Shown in pieces: positions 36,725 to 45,013 of a stretch of 64,000 bases of DNA (position 1 is the stretch's first letter; each line of letters starts with the position of its first letter). The stretch is from an uncultured Pelagibacteraceae bacterium. GTDB taxonomy: Bacteria > Pseudomonadota > Alphaproteobacteria > Pelagibacterales > Pelagibacteraceae. Location: the NCBI GenBank assembly GCA_902518185.1, contig CABYFG010000001.1:124001-188000 (forward strand). Direction: 5' to 3'. The translations under genes and the position numbers were made by a program. The notes beneath the pieces are model-generated. The model saw only the letters and a program-made list of their open reading frames with translations. It had not been told where the DNA came from and made no database searches.

Positions 36725-37969
36725 ATGGAAGCTTTTACATATAAAGGAATTTCTGACGGAAAATACGTTGAGGGAGATATAGAGGCATTAAATTCAGATG
36801 AGGCCTCTCATAAATTGAAAGAACAGAAAATAATTATCACAAATTTAGTTCGAAGTTCAAAAAAAACAAAAAAAGATAATAAAGAGAAGAAAAAAAGCTC
36901 TGGATCTTCGCTTTTTGGCAAGAAAAAAGCAAAAGTTGAGGACGTACTTATTTTCTCAAAACAGTTTGCCACCATGGTAAAAGCGGGACTTCCTATTTTG
37001 CAGGTACTTGCCATGTTGCGAGACCAACTCGAGAGTCCAGCAATGAAAGAAGTTGTTGAGGAGATTAGAAAAAGCTTAGAGGGCGGGGTAACATTATCAA
37101 AATGTTTTGAGAAGTTTCCTAAGCTTTTTGATAATGTTTATGTCAACTTGATTAAAGCAGGTGAGGCGAGCGGTAAGTTAGACGTTTTCTTATTAAAGAT
37201 TGTAGAATCTTTAGAAAAAAAAGAGGCAATTAAGAAAAAAATTAAGTCAGCTTTAATGTATCCATCAATAATGTTTACAGTGGCAATTGTTGTTAGTTCA
37301 TTTATGTTGGTTAAAGTTGTTCCAGTATTTGCTAAAATGTATGATGGCATGGGAATAGAGTTGCCAGCCGCAACATCCACAATAATGGCTATGAGTGATT
37401 TTTTAAGAGGCACTGGCGGAAAAGTATTATTATTATCATTGATATCTTTTTTTGTAGGCTTTAAATTTTTAACTTCTCGAAATGCTAAAATAAGATATTT
37501 GTGGCATAAGCAAGTTTTAAAGTTACCAATTTTTGGTGAAATGATTTTAAAATCAATGTTAGCAAGAATTTCTCTGATTATGGGTAACTTGAGTGCAGCA
37601 GGTGTCAATTTACTTGAAAGTTTAGAAATTGCAAAATCTGTTAGCGATAATGTTGTTGTTTTAGAGTCTTTAGAGAACGTTAAAAAGGGAGTGTTTTCAG
37701 GAGATACTCTTACAAAGTTATTTTTAAAGGATCCTTTGTTTCCACCAACATTCGGTCAACTGATTTCAGTTGGTGAACAGACAGGTCAATTAGATGAAAT
37801 GTTTGGATCAGTTGCAAAATATTATGAGTCAGAATTTGACACAACTGTTGATAACATGTCTAGTTTGATTGAGCCAATTATGATTGTGTTCATGGGTGTT
37901 ATGATCGGTGGATTGATGATCGCTATGTACTCTCCAATCTTCAATGTTGGAGCTTTAATTGGAGGTTAA
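36725..37969 (+). CDS. pilC: PilC/GspF inner-membrane platform protein
   Basis: A 414-aa polytopic protein that links the motors to pilin assembly. Two homologous T2SSF domains are visible: FSKQFATMVKAGLPILQVLA with GEASGKLDVFLLKI, and ISLIMGNLSAAGVNLLESLE with GEQTGQLDEMFGSV; membrane segments follow each (FTVAIVVSSFMLVKVVPVFA; LIEPIMIVFMGVMIGGLMIA). A short Lys-rich insert (KKTKKDNKEKKKSS) lies near residue 45. It closes the pilMN-O-P-Q-B-C operon, and its end is only 3 bp from the end of the convergent RsbW-like gene. Confidence 0.95.
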   Translation: MEAFTYKGISDGKYVEGDIEALNSDEASHKLKEQKIIITNLVRSSKKTKKDNKEKKKSSGSSLFGKKKAKVEDVLIFSKQFATMVKAGLPILQVLAMLRDQLESPAMKEVVEEIRKSLEGGVTLSKCFEKFPKLFDNVYVNLIKAGEASGKLDVFLLKIVESLEKKEAIKKKIKSALMYPSIMFTVAIVVSSFMLVKVVPVFAKMYDGMGIELPAATSTIMAMSDFLRGTGGKVLLLSLISFFVGFKFLTSRNAKIRYLWHKQVLKLPIFGEMILKSMLARISLIMGNLSAAGVNLLESLEIAKSVSDNVVVLESLENVKKGVFSGDTLTKLFLKDPLFPPTFGQLISVGEQTGQLDEMFGSVAKYYESEFDTTVDNMSSLIEPIMIVFMGVMIGGLMIAMYSPIFNVGALIGG

Positions 37970-37972
37970 CTT

Positions 37973-38403
37973 CTAAAGTTGTTTAGTTAAAACTAAATGA
38001 TTGATCCAAGGTTTATTTCCGTCTTTAAATTCCACAGCGTCCATTATTTCTTGAATAAAAAAGTGCCTAGTCCACCAGGCTTGACGTTATCAATCTCTCT
38101 ATGTTTTACTTTTTTTGGATCAACAGGTGTACCTCTATCATAAAATGCAATTTGCAATTTATTATTTTCACAACTAATTTGCACAACCATTAATTCATTA
38201 GCTGCAGCATTATTTTTAAAGGCATGCTTAACTATATTTTGAGCAGCCTCAGCAATTGCTAAAACTAATTCATCTTTTAAGTTTTGTTCTATTTGAAGTT
38301 TTTCAAATACATCTCTACAAAAACTTCTTACATCTTTTAAGCTTGATGAATTTACTAAAAAAGCTTTCTTTTCACTATGGTTTAGGTGAGCAATTCCACT
38401 CAT
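37973..38403 (-). CDS. RsbW-like anti-sigma serine kinase, split by a frame change
   Basis: A GHKL-type kinase of the RsbW/SpoIIAB class. The N-box (ELVLAIAEAAQNIVKHAF), G1 box (FYDRGTPVDP) and G2 box (GGLGTFL) are intact. Frame 1 ends just after the G2 box (GTFLFKK, stop at 38044), but the shifted frame continues with IQEIMDAVEFKDGNKPWINH and more to a stop at 37973-37975, the normal C-terminal helix and strand of RsbW (about 143 aa in all). The junction, on the coding strand, is T TTT TTA in frame, identical to the U UUU UUA -1 slippery heptamer; a -1 slip yields GLGTFLIQEIMD. A T6-to-T7 change would also restore it. It is the third gene of a leftward STAS-STAS-kinase operon. Confidence 0.85.
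38052..38065 (-). other. Putative -1 frameshift site (U UUU UUA) in the RsbW-like gene
   Basis: On the coding strand the codons read GGC ACT TTT TTA TTC AAG AAA TAA. The heptamer T TTT TTA has the in-frame X XXY YYZ form, with a stop three codons later. After a -1 slip the next codons are ATT CAA GAA ATA ATG, which encode the conserved continuation. I see no strong downstream stem-loop, so efficiency is uncertain. The A6 run on the + strand is at 38057-38062. Confidence 0.55.
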
Positions 38404-38410
38404 AAAAAAA

Positions 38411-38710
38411 TTATTCTAGATTTAAAATCTGTTCTAGTTTCGCCATCATAATGACTTTTAGAACTGATTTACTCACGTCCTTAATCACAACTTTAGTATT
38501 TTTCTCAAGAGCTTTTTGATGACTTTCAATCAACACTGAAATTCCAGAGGAGTCCATATATTGAACTTGACTTAAATTTAAATGAACTTCCTTACCAGAG
38601 TCAATATGAGGAAAAATAACTTCTTTTGCTTTTTCAACAACATCCATATCAATTTCTCCATCAAGATGAATTGTGGTAATATTTCCTTCTTCTGCAATTT
38701 TATAACTCAT
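38411..38710 (-). CDS. STAS-domain anti-sigma factor antagonist (RsbV/SpoIIAA-like)
   Basis: A 99-aa single STAS domain. The phospho-acceptor motif YMDSSGISVLIES carries the Ser that the kinase phosphorylates, next to the strand EVHLNLSQV; the C-terminal helix ends MMAKLEQILNLE. In partner switching, the unphosphorylated form binds the kinase and frees the target. It starts by a 4-bp ATGA overlap with the STAS gene upstream and lies 7 bp before the RsbW-like gene. About half its residues are identical to the other STAS protein, so the two arose by tandem duplication. Confidence 0.93.
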   Translation of the reverse strand: MSYKIAEEGNITTIHLDGEIDMDVVEKAKEVIFPHIDSGKEVHLNLSQVQYMDSSGISVLIESHQKALEKNTKVVIKDVSKSVLKVIMMAKLEQILNLE

Positions 38711-38991
38711 AAAAATTTCCTTGCCATCGCTATTACCTTTTCTACAGGTTTGCTAACTTCTATCAATTCAAATTTTGTTTTTTTTTCCTCAGAAAGTTTT
38801 TTACTCTCAATCAATACTGAAATTCCAGAGGAGTCCATATAAGTGACTTTACTTAAATTTAAATGTACCTCATGTCCTGCTTCAATTAAGGGCAAGATTG
38901 TATTTCTTGATTTGTCGGCAACATCCATATCTATTTCACCATCTAAATGCACAATTCTCTTATTGCCAATTTCTTCCACTTTATAGGACAT
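38707..38991 (-). CDS. Second STAS-domain anti-sigma factor antagonist
   Basis: A 94-aa STAS paralog of the next gene, with the same YMDSSGISVLIES phospho-acceptor motif and the same start (MSYKVEEIGNKRIVHLDGEI). Its C-terminus is about five residues shorter (AMARKFL), ending where the helix of the paralog continues (LEQILNLE). It is the first gene of the leftward operon and is divergent from the pilin gene at 39138. Two STAS proteins facing one kinase suggest competing or additive inputs, perhaps from different SpoIIE phosphatases. Confidence 0.92.
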   Translation of the reverse strand: MSYKVEEIGNKRIVHLDGEIDMDVADKSRNTILPLIEAGHEVHLNLSKVTYMDSSGISVLIESKKLSEEKKTKFELIEVSKPVEKVIAMARKFL

Positions 38992-39127
38992 ATTTATTAA
39001 ATTTATCTTATTATGTGCAGATATCCTCTATTTTCCACAAAAAAAAACACTAATATTGACGCTTAAATTATTTACATATTTGAAAAAATTATTAAGATTT
39101 AATTAAAAATAAACTAATTTAATAACA

Positions 39128-39134
39128 AAGAGGG
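39128..39134 (+). promoter_or_regulatory. Strong ribosome binding site of the first pilin gene
   Basis: AAAGAGGG lies a few bases before the ATG at 39138, the clearest Shine-Dalgarno sequence in the pilus locus; most neighbours have none. It fits high expression of a major pilin. The 146-bp divergent region (38992-39137) between the STAS operon and the pilin must hold both promoters. A TTGACG is present at 39056-39061, but I find no convincing -10 partner at the right distance. Confidence 0.55.
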
Positions 39135-39137
39135 ATA

Positions 39138-39623
39138 ATGAAAAACAATAAAGGTTTTACACTTATCGAGCTATTAGTTGTAGTTGCGATTATTGGAATT
39201 TTAGCTGCGGTTGGTACAGTAGCCTACACTGGTTATACATCAGGAGCGCAAAAAAATGCAGCAAAGTCAAACTATGCTAATGCAGTAAAATACATTAACA
39301 ATGAATTGCAAAAGTGTGCTTTAGATAGAAATGCAGCAGGTTTTGGTGATGATGATTTTTGTGGCTCAAGTTATGATGCTGCAGATGTAGCTGAAAAAGC
39401 AATAGCTGGTTTGGATAGTTTTACAAATCAATATTCTAAATGTCCAAATGCTGTAGTCGATGCAGTTCCAACTGCATGTGAGGGTGTAACTGGCGATATT
39501 GAGGCTCAAGGATTTGTAATTATTACGGATACTAGCCCAGATGAAGATAATCAGCAAGTTACAGTATCAATGCTAGATTCTAGGGGTGGAGAAACTAGCA
39601 CAATAAATATTACAATTGAGTAA
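39138..39623 (+). CDS. Type IV pilin, probably the major subunit
   Basis: A 161-aa type IVa prepilin: leader MKNNKG, then FTLIELLVVVAIIGILAAVG with Phe at +1 and Glu at +5. The globular part has four cysteines (CALDRN, DDFCGSS, SKCPNAV, TACEGV), enough for two disulfides, and is acidic. The strong ribosome binding site and short leader favour this as the major pilin. It is followed 17 bp later by a second pilin gene. It lies after the STAS/RsbW operon in divergent orientation. Confidence 0.93.
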   Translation: MKNNKGFTLIELLVVVAIIGILAAVGTVAYTGYTSGAQKNAAKSNYANAVKYINNELQKCALDRNAAGFGDDDFCGSSYDAADVAEKAIAGLDSFTNQYSKCPNAVVDAVPTACEGVTGDIEAQGFVIITDTSPDEDNQQVTVSMLDSRGGETSTINITIE

Positions 39624-39640
39624 TTAATTTATAATTCATA

Positions 39641-40057
39641 ATGACCAACAGAAGCTCTGGTTTTTCTTTAATCGAGCTTCTGGTGGTTGTTGCCATACTT
39701 GGAATTTTAACATCTGTAGGAATTGTAGCCTATAACGGATACACTGAAGGAGCTAGAAAAAACTCTACAGAGAGTGTCATGCAGCAAATAGCATTAGCTC
39801 AAACAGAGGAATACTCTTTAACAGGTGCTTATTATACCTCAGACTCGGGATCAGATTGCACACCGAGCAATGCTACATCAGAAGCAATTGGCAGTGATCT
39901 CTTTGCTCAAGCTGATTATATAGATTTTGATGAATTAAGATTCAATATTTGTATTTTTGGAAGTGGAGCCACTTACACAATTAAGGCAGAAAACGAGCAA
40001 ACTGGTTGTATTTTACAATTAGCAAGAAATCGGTCGATTGATGACTCACAATGTTGA
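39641..40057 (+). CDS. Second type IV pilin
   Basis: A 138-aa prepilin, leader MTNRSSG then FSLIELLVVVAILGILTSVG (Phe +1, Glu +5). The N-terminal helix is close to that of the preceding pilin, while the globular part differs (DCTPSNATSE, NICIFGSG, TGCILQLA, terminal SQC), with four cysteines. No ribosome binding site stands out, so it may be a less abundant or alternative subunit translated by read-through from the first gene. The final Cys close to the C-terminus is the usual D-region disulfide position. Confidence 0.92.
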   Translation: MTNRSSGFSLIELLVVVAILGILTSVGIVAYNGYTEGARKNSTESVMQQIALAQTEEYSLTGAYYTSDSGSDCTPSNATSEAIGSDLFAQADYIDFDELRFNICIFGSGATYTIKAENEQTGCILQLARNRSIDDSQC

Positions 40058-40097
40058 TAACAGGATAACTTTTTAATAAAGAACCTAGCAAAATATA

Positions 40098-42248
40098 ATG
40101 GCTCAAGATGTAATTGATATTTTAACGAGTAATATTGATACGCTCTGGGTTATAGATTGTGCAATTTTAGTTTTTATTATGCAAGCAGGTTTTATGTGTA
40201 TGGAAACTGGCTTGTCACGACACAAAAATAGTATCAATGTTGCGCTCAAAAATGCTGCAGATTTTGGAGTGTCTGTAGTTATCTTTTGGATTTTTGGTTT
40301 TGGTTTAATGTTCGGAACTTCCTACAATGGATTTTTCGGTACAGATTTATTCTTTTTCAAAACAGATAAAGCTGAGTACATGACATATTTTGTTTTTCAA
40401 GCGATGTTTGTCGCAACGGCAGCAACAATAATTTCAGGAGCAGTTGCTGAAAGAATGAAGTTTAACGGTTATTTAATAATGACTGTACTTGCAACTGGAA
40501 TCATTTATCCTATTGTTGGTCATTGGGCTTGGTCTTCAAGCTATCTCTCAAAATACGATACCGTGGATCACTTATTGGTTGTAACTGATACAGTTAGAAC
40601 AACTGGATGGCTTTCTGATATGGGCTTTGTTGATTTTGCTGGAAGCACAATTGTTCACTCAGTTGGCGGATGGATTGCATTAGCAGCTGTTATTATACTA
40701 GGGCCAAGAATTGGAAAATATTCTGAGGCAAACAAAGGAAAGTTTACTGGATCTAGTTTTCCTCTCGCTGTTTTAGGAACATTAATTTTATGGTTTGGTT
40801 GGTTTGGTTTTAATGGTGGAAGTAATGGCGCAATGGATGAAGTTGTGCCTTTAATTTTGATCAATACTTTTTTAGCTGCTGCTTTTGGACTGCTCACAGG
40901 TTTGAGCATTTCATATATAAAATTCAAAAAACCTGATCCTTTTTACATAATTTTAGGTCCACTCGCAGGATTAGTTGCAATTACAGCAGGTTGTAATTCT
41001 ATGACATCGGTTACTTCCATATTTGTTGGAATAGTTGGAGCTGTAATAGCTATTTTGGTTAATGAAACTTTAAATAAATACGAGATCGATGATGTTGTTG
41101 GAGCAGTGCCAGTTCACTTAGCTGCTGGAATTTGGGGCACATTAGCTGTTGGACTTTTTAGTGATCTAAGTATTTTAGGAACTGAATTGGATAGGTTTTC
41201 ACAAATTAAAATTCAATTAATTGGAATTACATCAATTGGTGGATTTACTTTTATTTCCTCATTCGTAATTTTAAGTATTTTTAATAAGTTCTATCCTTTA
41301 AGAGTGAGCACGGTACAAGAGGAATTAGGGCTTAACATTGCTGAACACAACGCAGTATCTATTGAACATGATTTAATATCCATTTTAGATAAGCAATCAG
41401 AGTCTGGCGATTTAAAAGTAAGAGGCCCTCAAGACCCTTTTACAGCTGGAGGGGTAATTGGTCTTTATTACAATAAGTTGATGAGCAAACTAGAGACTAC
41501 CGAGGAAGAAAAAAATAAATGGCGTGAGAGAATTTCTAAAGAGGTAAAGTTAGCAGTCAAAGTTCAAGAAAATTTTTTACCAAAAAGGAATTTAAAAAAT
41601 TATCCTGTGCATGGAATAAATATTGCTGCAAGAGAAGTATCAGGTGATTTTTTTAGTTTTTATCCTCATAACGACAGTATTTATTTTATAATCGCTGATG
41701 TAGCCGGAAAAGGTATTCATGCTGGAATGGTTATGGCAAAAGCATCAACACTTTTTGAAGTTTTATCCCAATCTAAAGTAGATCCAGATGAAATGGTTTT
41801 TCATATGAATAATGATTTAAATAATACAAAGACGGGTGGAATGTTTGTTACATCAATTGTAGGCGAATATAATTTAATTTCTGACGAACTTAGATGGGTT
41901 AATGCTGGGCACCAACCTGCAATCATAAGAGATAATCTTGGTAAATACAGTCAAGTTGAAAGTTCTGCACCACCATTAGGAGTGGTCAAACATAAAGACA
42001 AAAATATTTATAACGTAAACAAGATCAAATTAAATGGCTCTAGGTTTTATGCTTTTACCGACGGATTATCCGAAAGCTTTAATGAAGAAGGAAATGAGAT
42101 TGGCATAGATGGGTCGATTAAAATTATTGAGGAAAATTTTAATAAAGATAGTAATAAACAATTAGATAACATCACGAAATCTGTCATAAATACAACAAAT
42201 AACAAAAAACTTACTGATGACTTAACGGTAATAAGTATTGGGAAATAA
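40098..42248 (+). CDS. Ammonium transporter fused to a SpoIIE-type phosphatase
   Basis: A 716-aa chimera. Residues 1-410 are a full Amt channel with about eleven membrane spans: the pore histidines are at about 187 (FAGSTIVHSVGG) and 340 (GAVPVHLAAGIWG), and the family signature is at ETGLSRHKN and FNGGSNGAMDE. A tail (EELGLNIAEHN) and a coiled coil (KLMSKLETTEEEKNKWRERI) join it to a PP2C/SpoIIE domain (SGDFFSF, IIADVAGKGIHAGMVMAKAS, NAGHQPAI, FTDGLSESF, TDDLTVISIG). This architecture suggests that ammonium binding or flux controls phosphatase output, i.e. a transceptor feeding the STAS/RsbW switch. No glnK gene is adjacent. Confidence 0.93.
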   Translation: MAQDVIDILTSNIDTLWVIDCAILVFIMQAGFMCMETGLSRHKNSINVALKNAADFGVSVVIFWIFGFGLMFGTSYNGFFGTDLFFFKTDKAEYMTYFVFQAMFVATAATIISGAVAERMKFNGYLIMTVLATGIIYPIVGHWAWSSSYLSKYDTVDHLLVVTDTVRTTGWLSDMGFVDFAGSTIVHSVGGWIALAAVIILGPRIGKYSEANKGKFTGSSFPLAVLGTLILWFGWFGFNGGSNGAMDEVVPLILINTFLAAAFGLLTGLSISYIKFKKPDPFYIILGPLAGLVAITAGCNSMTSVTSIFVGIVGAVIAILVNETLNKYEIDDVVGAVPVHLAAGIWGTLAVGLFSDLSILGTELDRFSQIKIQLIGITSIGGFTFISSFVILSIFNKFYPLRVSTVQEELGLNIAEHNAVSIEHDLISILDKQSESGDLKVRGPQDPFTAGGVIGLYYNKLMSKLETTEEEKNKWRERISKEVKLAVKVQENFLPKRNLKNYPVHGINIAAREVSGDFFSFYPHNDSIYFIIADVAGKGIHAGMVMAKASTLFEVLSQSKVDPDEMVFHMNNDLNNTKTGGMFVTSIVGEYNLISDELRWVNAGHQPAIIRDNLGKYSQVESSAPPLGVVKHKDKNIYNVNKIKLNGSRFYAFTDGLSESFNEEGNEIGIDGSIKIIEENFNKDSNKQLDNITKSVINTTNNKKLTDDLTVISIGK

Positions 42249-42304
42249 TCATAATTTAAAAAAGTAATTGAAAAAAACTGTATTCTTAATATCTTTTTGT
42301 TTTT

Positions 42305-43606
42305 ATGAAATTAATTTTAAGAGCAACATTTACTTTTTTTACAATATTTTTATTGTTTAGTTCACAAGCTTTTACATCTGAGAAAAATATTACTTATATG
42401 GAAGTGTTACAAAACCCAAATGATTTAGATTTAAATTTAAAATATGCACGACAACAAGGAGAGGCAGGAAATTTTAAACAAACTATATCCACTCTTGAAA
42501 GATTAAATATGGTTTATCCTGATAATATAGAGATAAAATTATATTTGTTATCTGTTTTAGTTCAAGTTGACTCACCAGAAAAAGCAAAAACAATCATTGA
42601 AGAAATGAAGTTAAGAAAAGATCTTGAGGCAGAAGATTTAGAAACACTTAAAGAAATCGAGTTAGAATTAGCTGACAAAAAACCAGGTTTATGGACTTTG
42701 GCACTTGATATGGGTTTATCAAACGTCTGGACCAACAACGTTAATAGTGTATCAAAAAAAAGATTGAAAATGGACTCGGACTCAAAGGTTCCTTTTACAT
42801 CGGCAAAATATGACAGAACTGGTAGTGGTTCTTTAGGACTTTCAGCAACTCGACCTTTTGGAGAACAATCTTCATTGTTGCTCAGTTTTTCGCATAACAC
42901 ATCTGATCAATATCAAGAATTAGATGATGATGTTCAAACTTATGGACTAACAGTTGGTCTTGATACAGTATTAGGAAATCAAAGTTTGAGTCCGTATTAT
43001 ATTATTAGTAAAACTGATAATGCTGCTGATGCTGATGCATATTCATATATGTATGGAGTAGGAGGTTTCTTTACAGTAGGAGAAAGAAGTACAATTACTT
43101 ATGGTTACTCTTTTTCAGACTCAAAAGCAGATAACAATATTTCAGATACGACTGCTAACGAGGACAATGCTACTTCTCATGGTTTTACTTTAGGTCATGA
43201 CTTTAGTTTAAATAATCTTATATCAACTTCGATTGGTTTAGGTTTTAGCGATAGTGATGCAGTTTCGGATCCAGGTAATGATGCAGAAACATATGATTTT
43301 AGTCTTGGTGTTAATTTTGCTTTTCCATGGGCATTAATTTCAGTCAGTAGTTCTCATAGTTTTAATGATTATAAAAAACAAGATACATCAATTGACTCAA
43401 ATACAATTAGATCGGATTATTCAGATACGTTAAATATAAGTTTAACCAAAGCTATTGGTGACTTTTTTCCAACAATTGACCCGAATAGAAATCTTTTATT
43501 AAATTTGAGTTATGAGGAAGTAATATCAGAATCTAATATAATCAATTATGATTATGAGGCAGATTCTTTAACTCTTGGTTTAAGTAAGTCAGCTAGTTTT
43601 AATTAA
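42305..43606 (+). CDS. TPR plus outer-membrane beta-barrel protein
   Basis: A 433-aa exported protein (signal FTFFTIFLLFSSQAFTSEK). Residues about 35-130 are TPR-like helices (NPNDLDLNLKYARQQGEAGN, YPDNIEIKLYLLSVLVQVDS). The remaining 300 residues are alternating strands with Gly and aromatics (SGSLGLSATRPFGEQSSLLL), i.e. a beta-barrel. The TPR-then-barrel order recalls the Slam (surface lipoprotein assembly) layout, but I cannot confirm the family. It lies before a FecR gene and a CHASE2 gene and may act in the same exported system. It ends in Asn, not the Phe common in outer-membrane barrels. Confidence 0.7.
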   Translation: MKLILRATFTFFTIFLLFSSQAFTSEKNITYMEVLQNPNDLDLNLKYARQQGEAGNFKQTISTLERLNMVYPDNIEIKLYLLSVLVQVDSPEKAKTIIEEMKLRKDLEAEDLETLKEIELELADKKPGLWTLALDMGLSNVWTNNVNSVSKKRLKMDSDSKVPFTSAKYDRTGSGSLGLSATRPFGEQSSLLLSFSHNTSDQYQELDDDVQTYGLTVGLDTVLGNQSLSPYYIISKTDNAADADAYSYMYGVGGFFTVGERSTITYGYSFSDSKADNNISDTTANEDNATSHGFTLGHDFSLNNLISTSIGLGFSDSDAVSDPGNDAETYDFSLGVNFAFPWALISVSSSHSFNDYKKQDTSIDSNTIRSDYSDTLNISLTKAIGDFFPTIDPNRNLLLNLSYEEVISESNIINYDYEADSLTLGLSKSASFN

Positions 43607-43726
43607 AATTTTAAATTAAATTTAAGATAGTAAAAAACCCTCATTTTACAGTTTTCTTATAGCCCAATTTGAACAAGTCATAATTTTAAATAGTTTATTT
43701 TTTAGTTTTTTTTGTTAGGTTATGGC

Positions 43727-44959
43727 ATGAAAAAAATTATAGCTATAGTTTTAAGCTTTTTATTCTTTGTTAATGTTTCATCAGCAAATGAGACTTTAAG
43801 TATAGAAAAACAACTTGTAGGTATAGTAGGTGCAATTTCAGGCACAGTTAAAACTGAAAATAGAGAATTAAAAACTGGCGATAAAATTTATTTAAATGAG
43901 ACGATTGTATCTGGAGCAAATTCAGGTACACAAATTTTATTATTAGACCAATCCACGTTTACAGTAGGTGAAGACTCAGAGGTCGTGATGGATACTTTCA
44001 TTTATGATCCAGCTACAAACGATGGAAAAATTGTTGCAAGTGTTAAACAAGGAAGTCTAAAAGTTATCTCTGGATTAATCAGTAAAAAAAATCCTGATAG
44101 TTTGACAGTTGAAGTTCCAGAGGGAACATTGGGTTCAAGAGGTACAGAATTTCAAACAATTGTATCAAAGGGTAAAACAGATACATTATTAATAGGTCCA
44201 GGAAAAAATAATACGTTAGGAATGAGACCAGGAAAAGTTTTAGTTGGAAATAAATTCGGTTCAACAATGCTTGATAACCCTTATAGCGTTACGTCTATGA
44301 CGAAGGGCAAAGCACCTGGACAAGCAAAAAAAATAACTAAAAATCAGTTAAAAAAATTCCAGAAAAAAATGAAGGCATTAAAAGTTGCTAAATTAGACGT
44401 GAATGAGTCTAAAGCTAAAAAAAAGCAACTTAAAAAAGAAATGAAAAAAGAGCTAAAAGCTCTAGGCTTTGAAAAAGAAGAAATCAAAAAGATTATAAAA
44501 TCTAATATTAAAAAAGATAAAGAGAAAAAAGTTTTAATAAAAGAAAAGGCTGATAAGAAAAAGAAAGCCAAAGCAAAAAATAAAAAGAAAGATGGCAAGA
44601 AAAAAGGTAAAGTAAAAGTAAAAGGCGAAAAGAAAAAGAAAGCAAAAGCAAAAAATAATAAAAAAGAAAAAAAGAAAAAAGCTACAAAAAAGAAACCAGC
44701 TAAGAAAAAAGCTGCCGCTAAGAAAAAGCCGGAAAAAAAGAAAAAAGCAGTAAAGAAAAAAGCAAAACCTAAGAAAAAAGCTGTTAAGAAAAAACCAAAA
44801 CCTAAGAAAAAAGCAGTTAAGAAAAAACCTAAGCCAAAAAAGAAAAAAGCAGTTAAAAAGAAAAAACCTAAAAAGAAAAAAAAGGTAAAGAAAAAGCCTA
44901 AGAAAAAGAAAAAAGCTAAAAAACCAAAAAAGAAAAAGAAAAAGAAAAAAAAGAGATAA
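43727..44959 (+). CDS. Secreted FecR-domain protein with histone-H1-like lysine tail
   Basis: A 410-aa protein; a TTG at 43712 is also in frame but the ATG at 43727 begins a clean signal peptide (MKKIIAIVLSFLFFVNVSSA). A FecR domain spans about residues 28-160 (GIVGAISGTVKTENRELKTG, TFTVGEDSEVVM, LTVEVPEGTLGSRGTEF). From about residue 205 it becomes a basic tail, turning into nearly pure Lys with Ala/Pro (KKPAKKKAAAKKKPEKKKKA-like repeats), resembling histone H1 or AlgP tails. The tail DNA (about 44560-44955) is almost all purine on this strand. FecR proteins often adjoin CHASE2 genes, as here. Exported polylysine suggests binding of DNA, LPS or anionic polymers. Confidence 0.85.
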   Translation: MKKIIAIVLSFLFFVNVSSANETLSIEKQLVGIVGAISGTVKTENRELKTGDKIYLNETIVSGANSGTQILLLDQSTFTVGEDSEVVMDTFIYDPATNDGKIVASVKQGSLKVISGLISKKNPDSLTVEVPEGTLGSRGTEFQTIVSKGKTDTLLIGPGKNNTLGMRPGKVLVGNKFGSTMLDNPYSVTSMTKGKAPGQAKKITKNQLKKFQKKMKALKVAKLDVNESKAKKKQLKKEMKKELKALGFEKEEIKKIIKSNIKKDKEKKVLIKEKADKKKKAKAKNKKKDGKKKGKVKVKGEKKKKAKAKNNKKEKKKKATKKKPAKKKAAAKKKPEKKKKAVKKKAKPKKKAVKKKPKPKKKAVKKKPKPKKKKAVKKKKPKKKKKVKKKPKKKKKAKKPKKKKKKKKKR

Positions 44960-45013
44960 ATTAACTATTGAATAGTTTATTTACTTTAATTTCTTTACAT
45001 ATAAATTTGTTGT

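Noticed and set aside
39031..39039. TTTTCCACA resembling a DnaA box
   Set aside because: Single site, one mismatch from the usual consensus, no other boxes or origin features nearby.
44560..44955. Purine-rich lysine tract as an assembly artefact
   Set aside because: The frame stays open for the entire tract with mixed AAA/AAG codons and interspersed Pro and Ala, which argues for a real coding tail.
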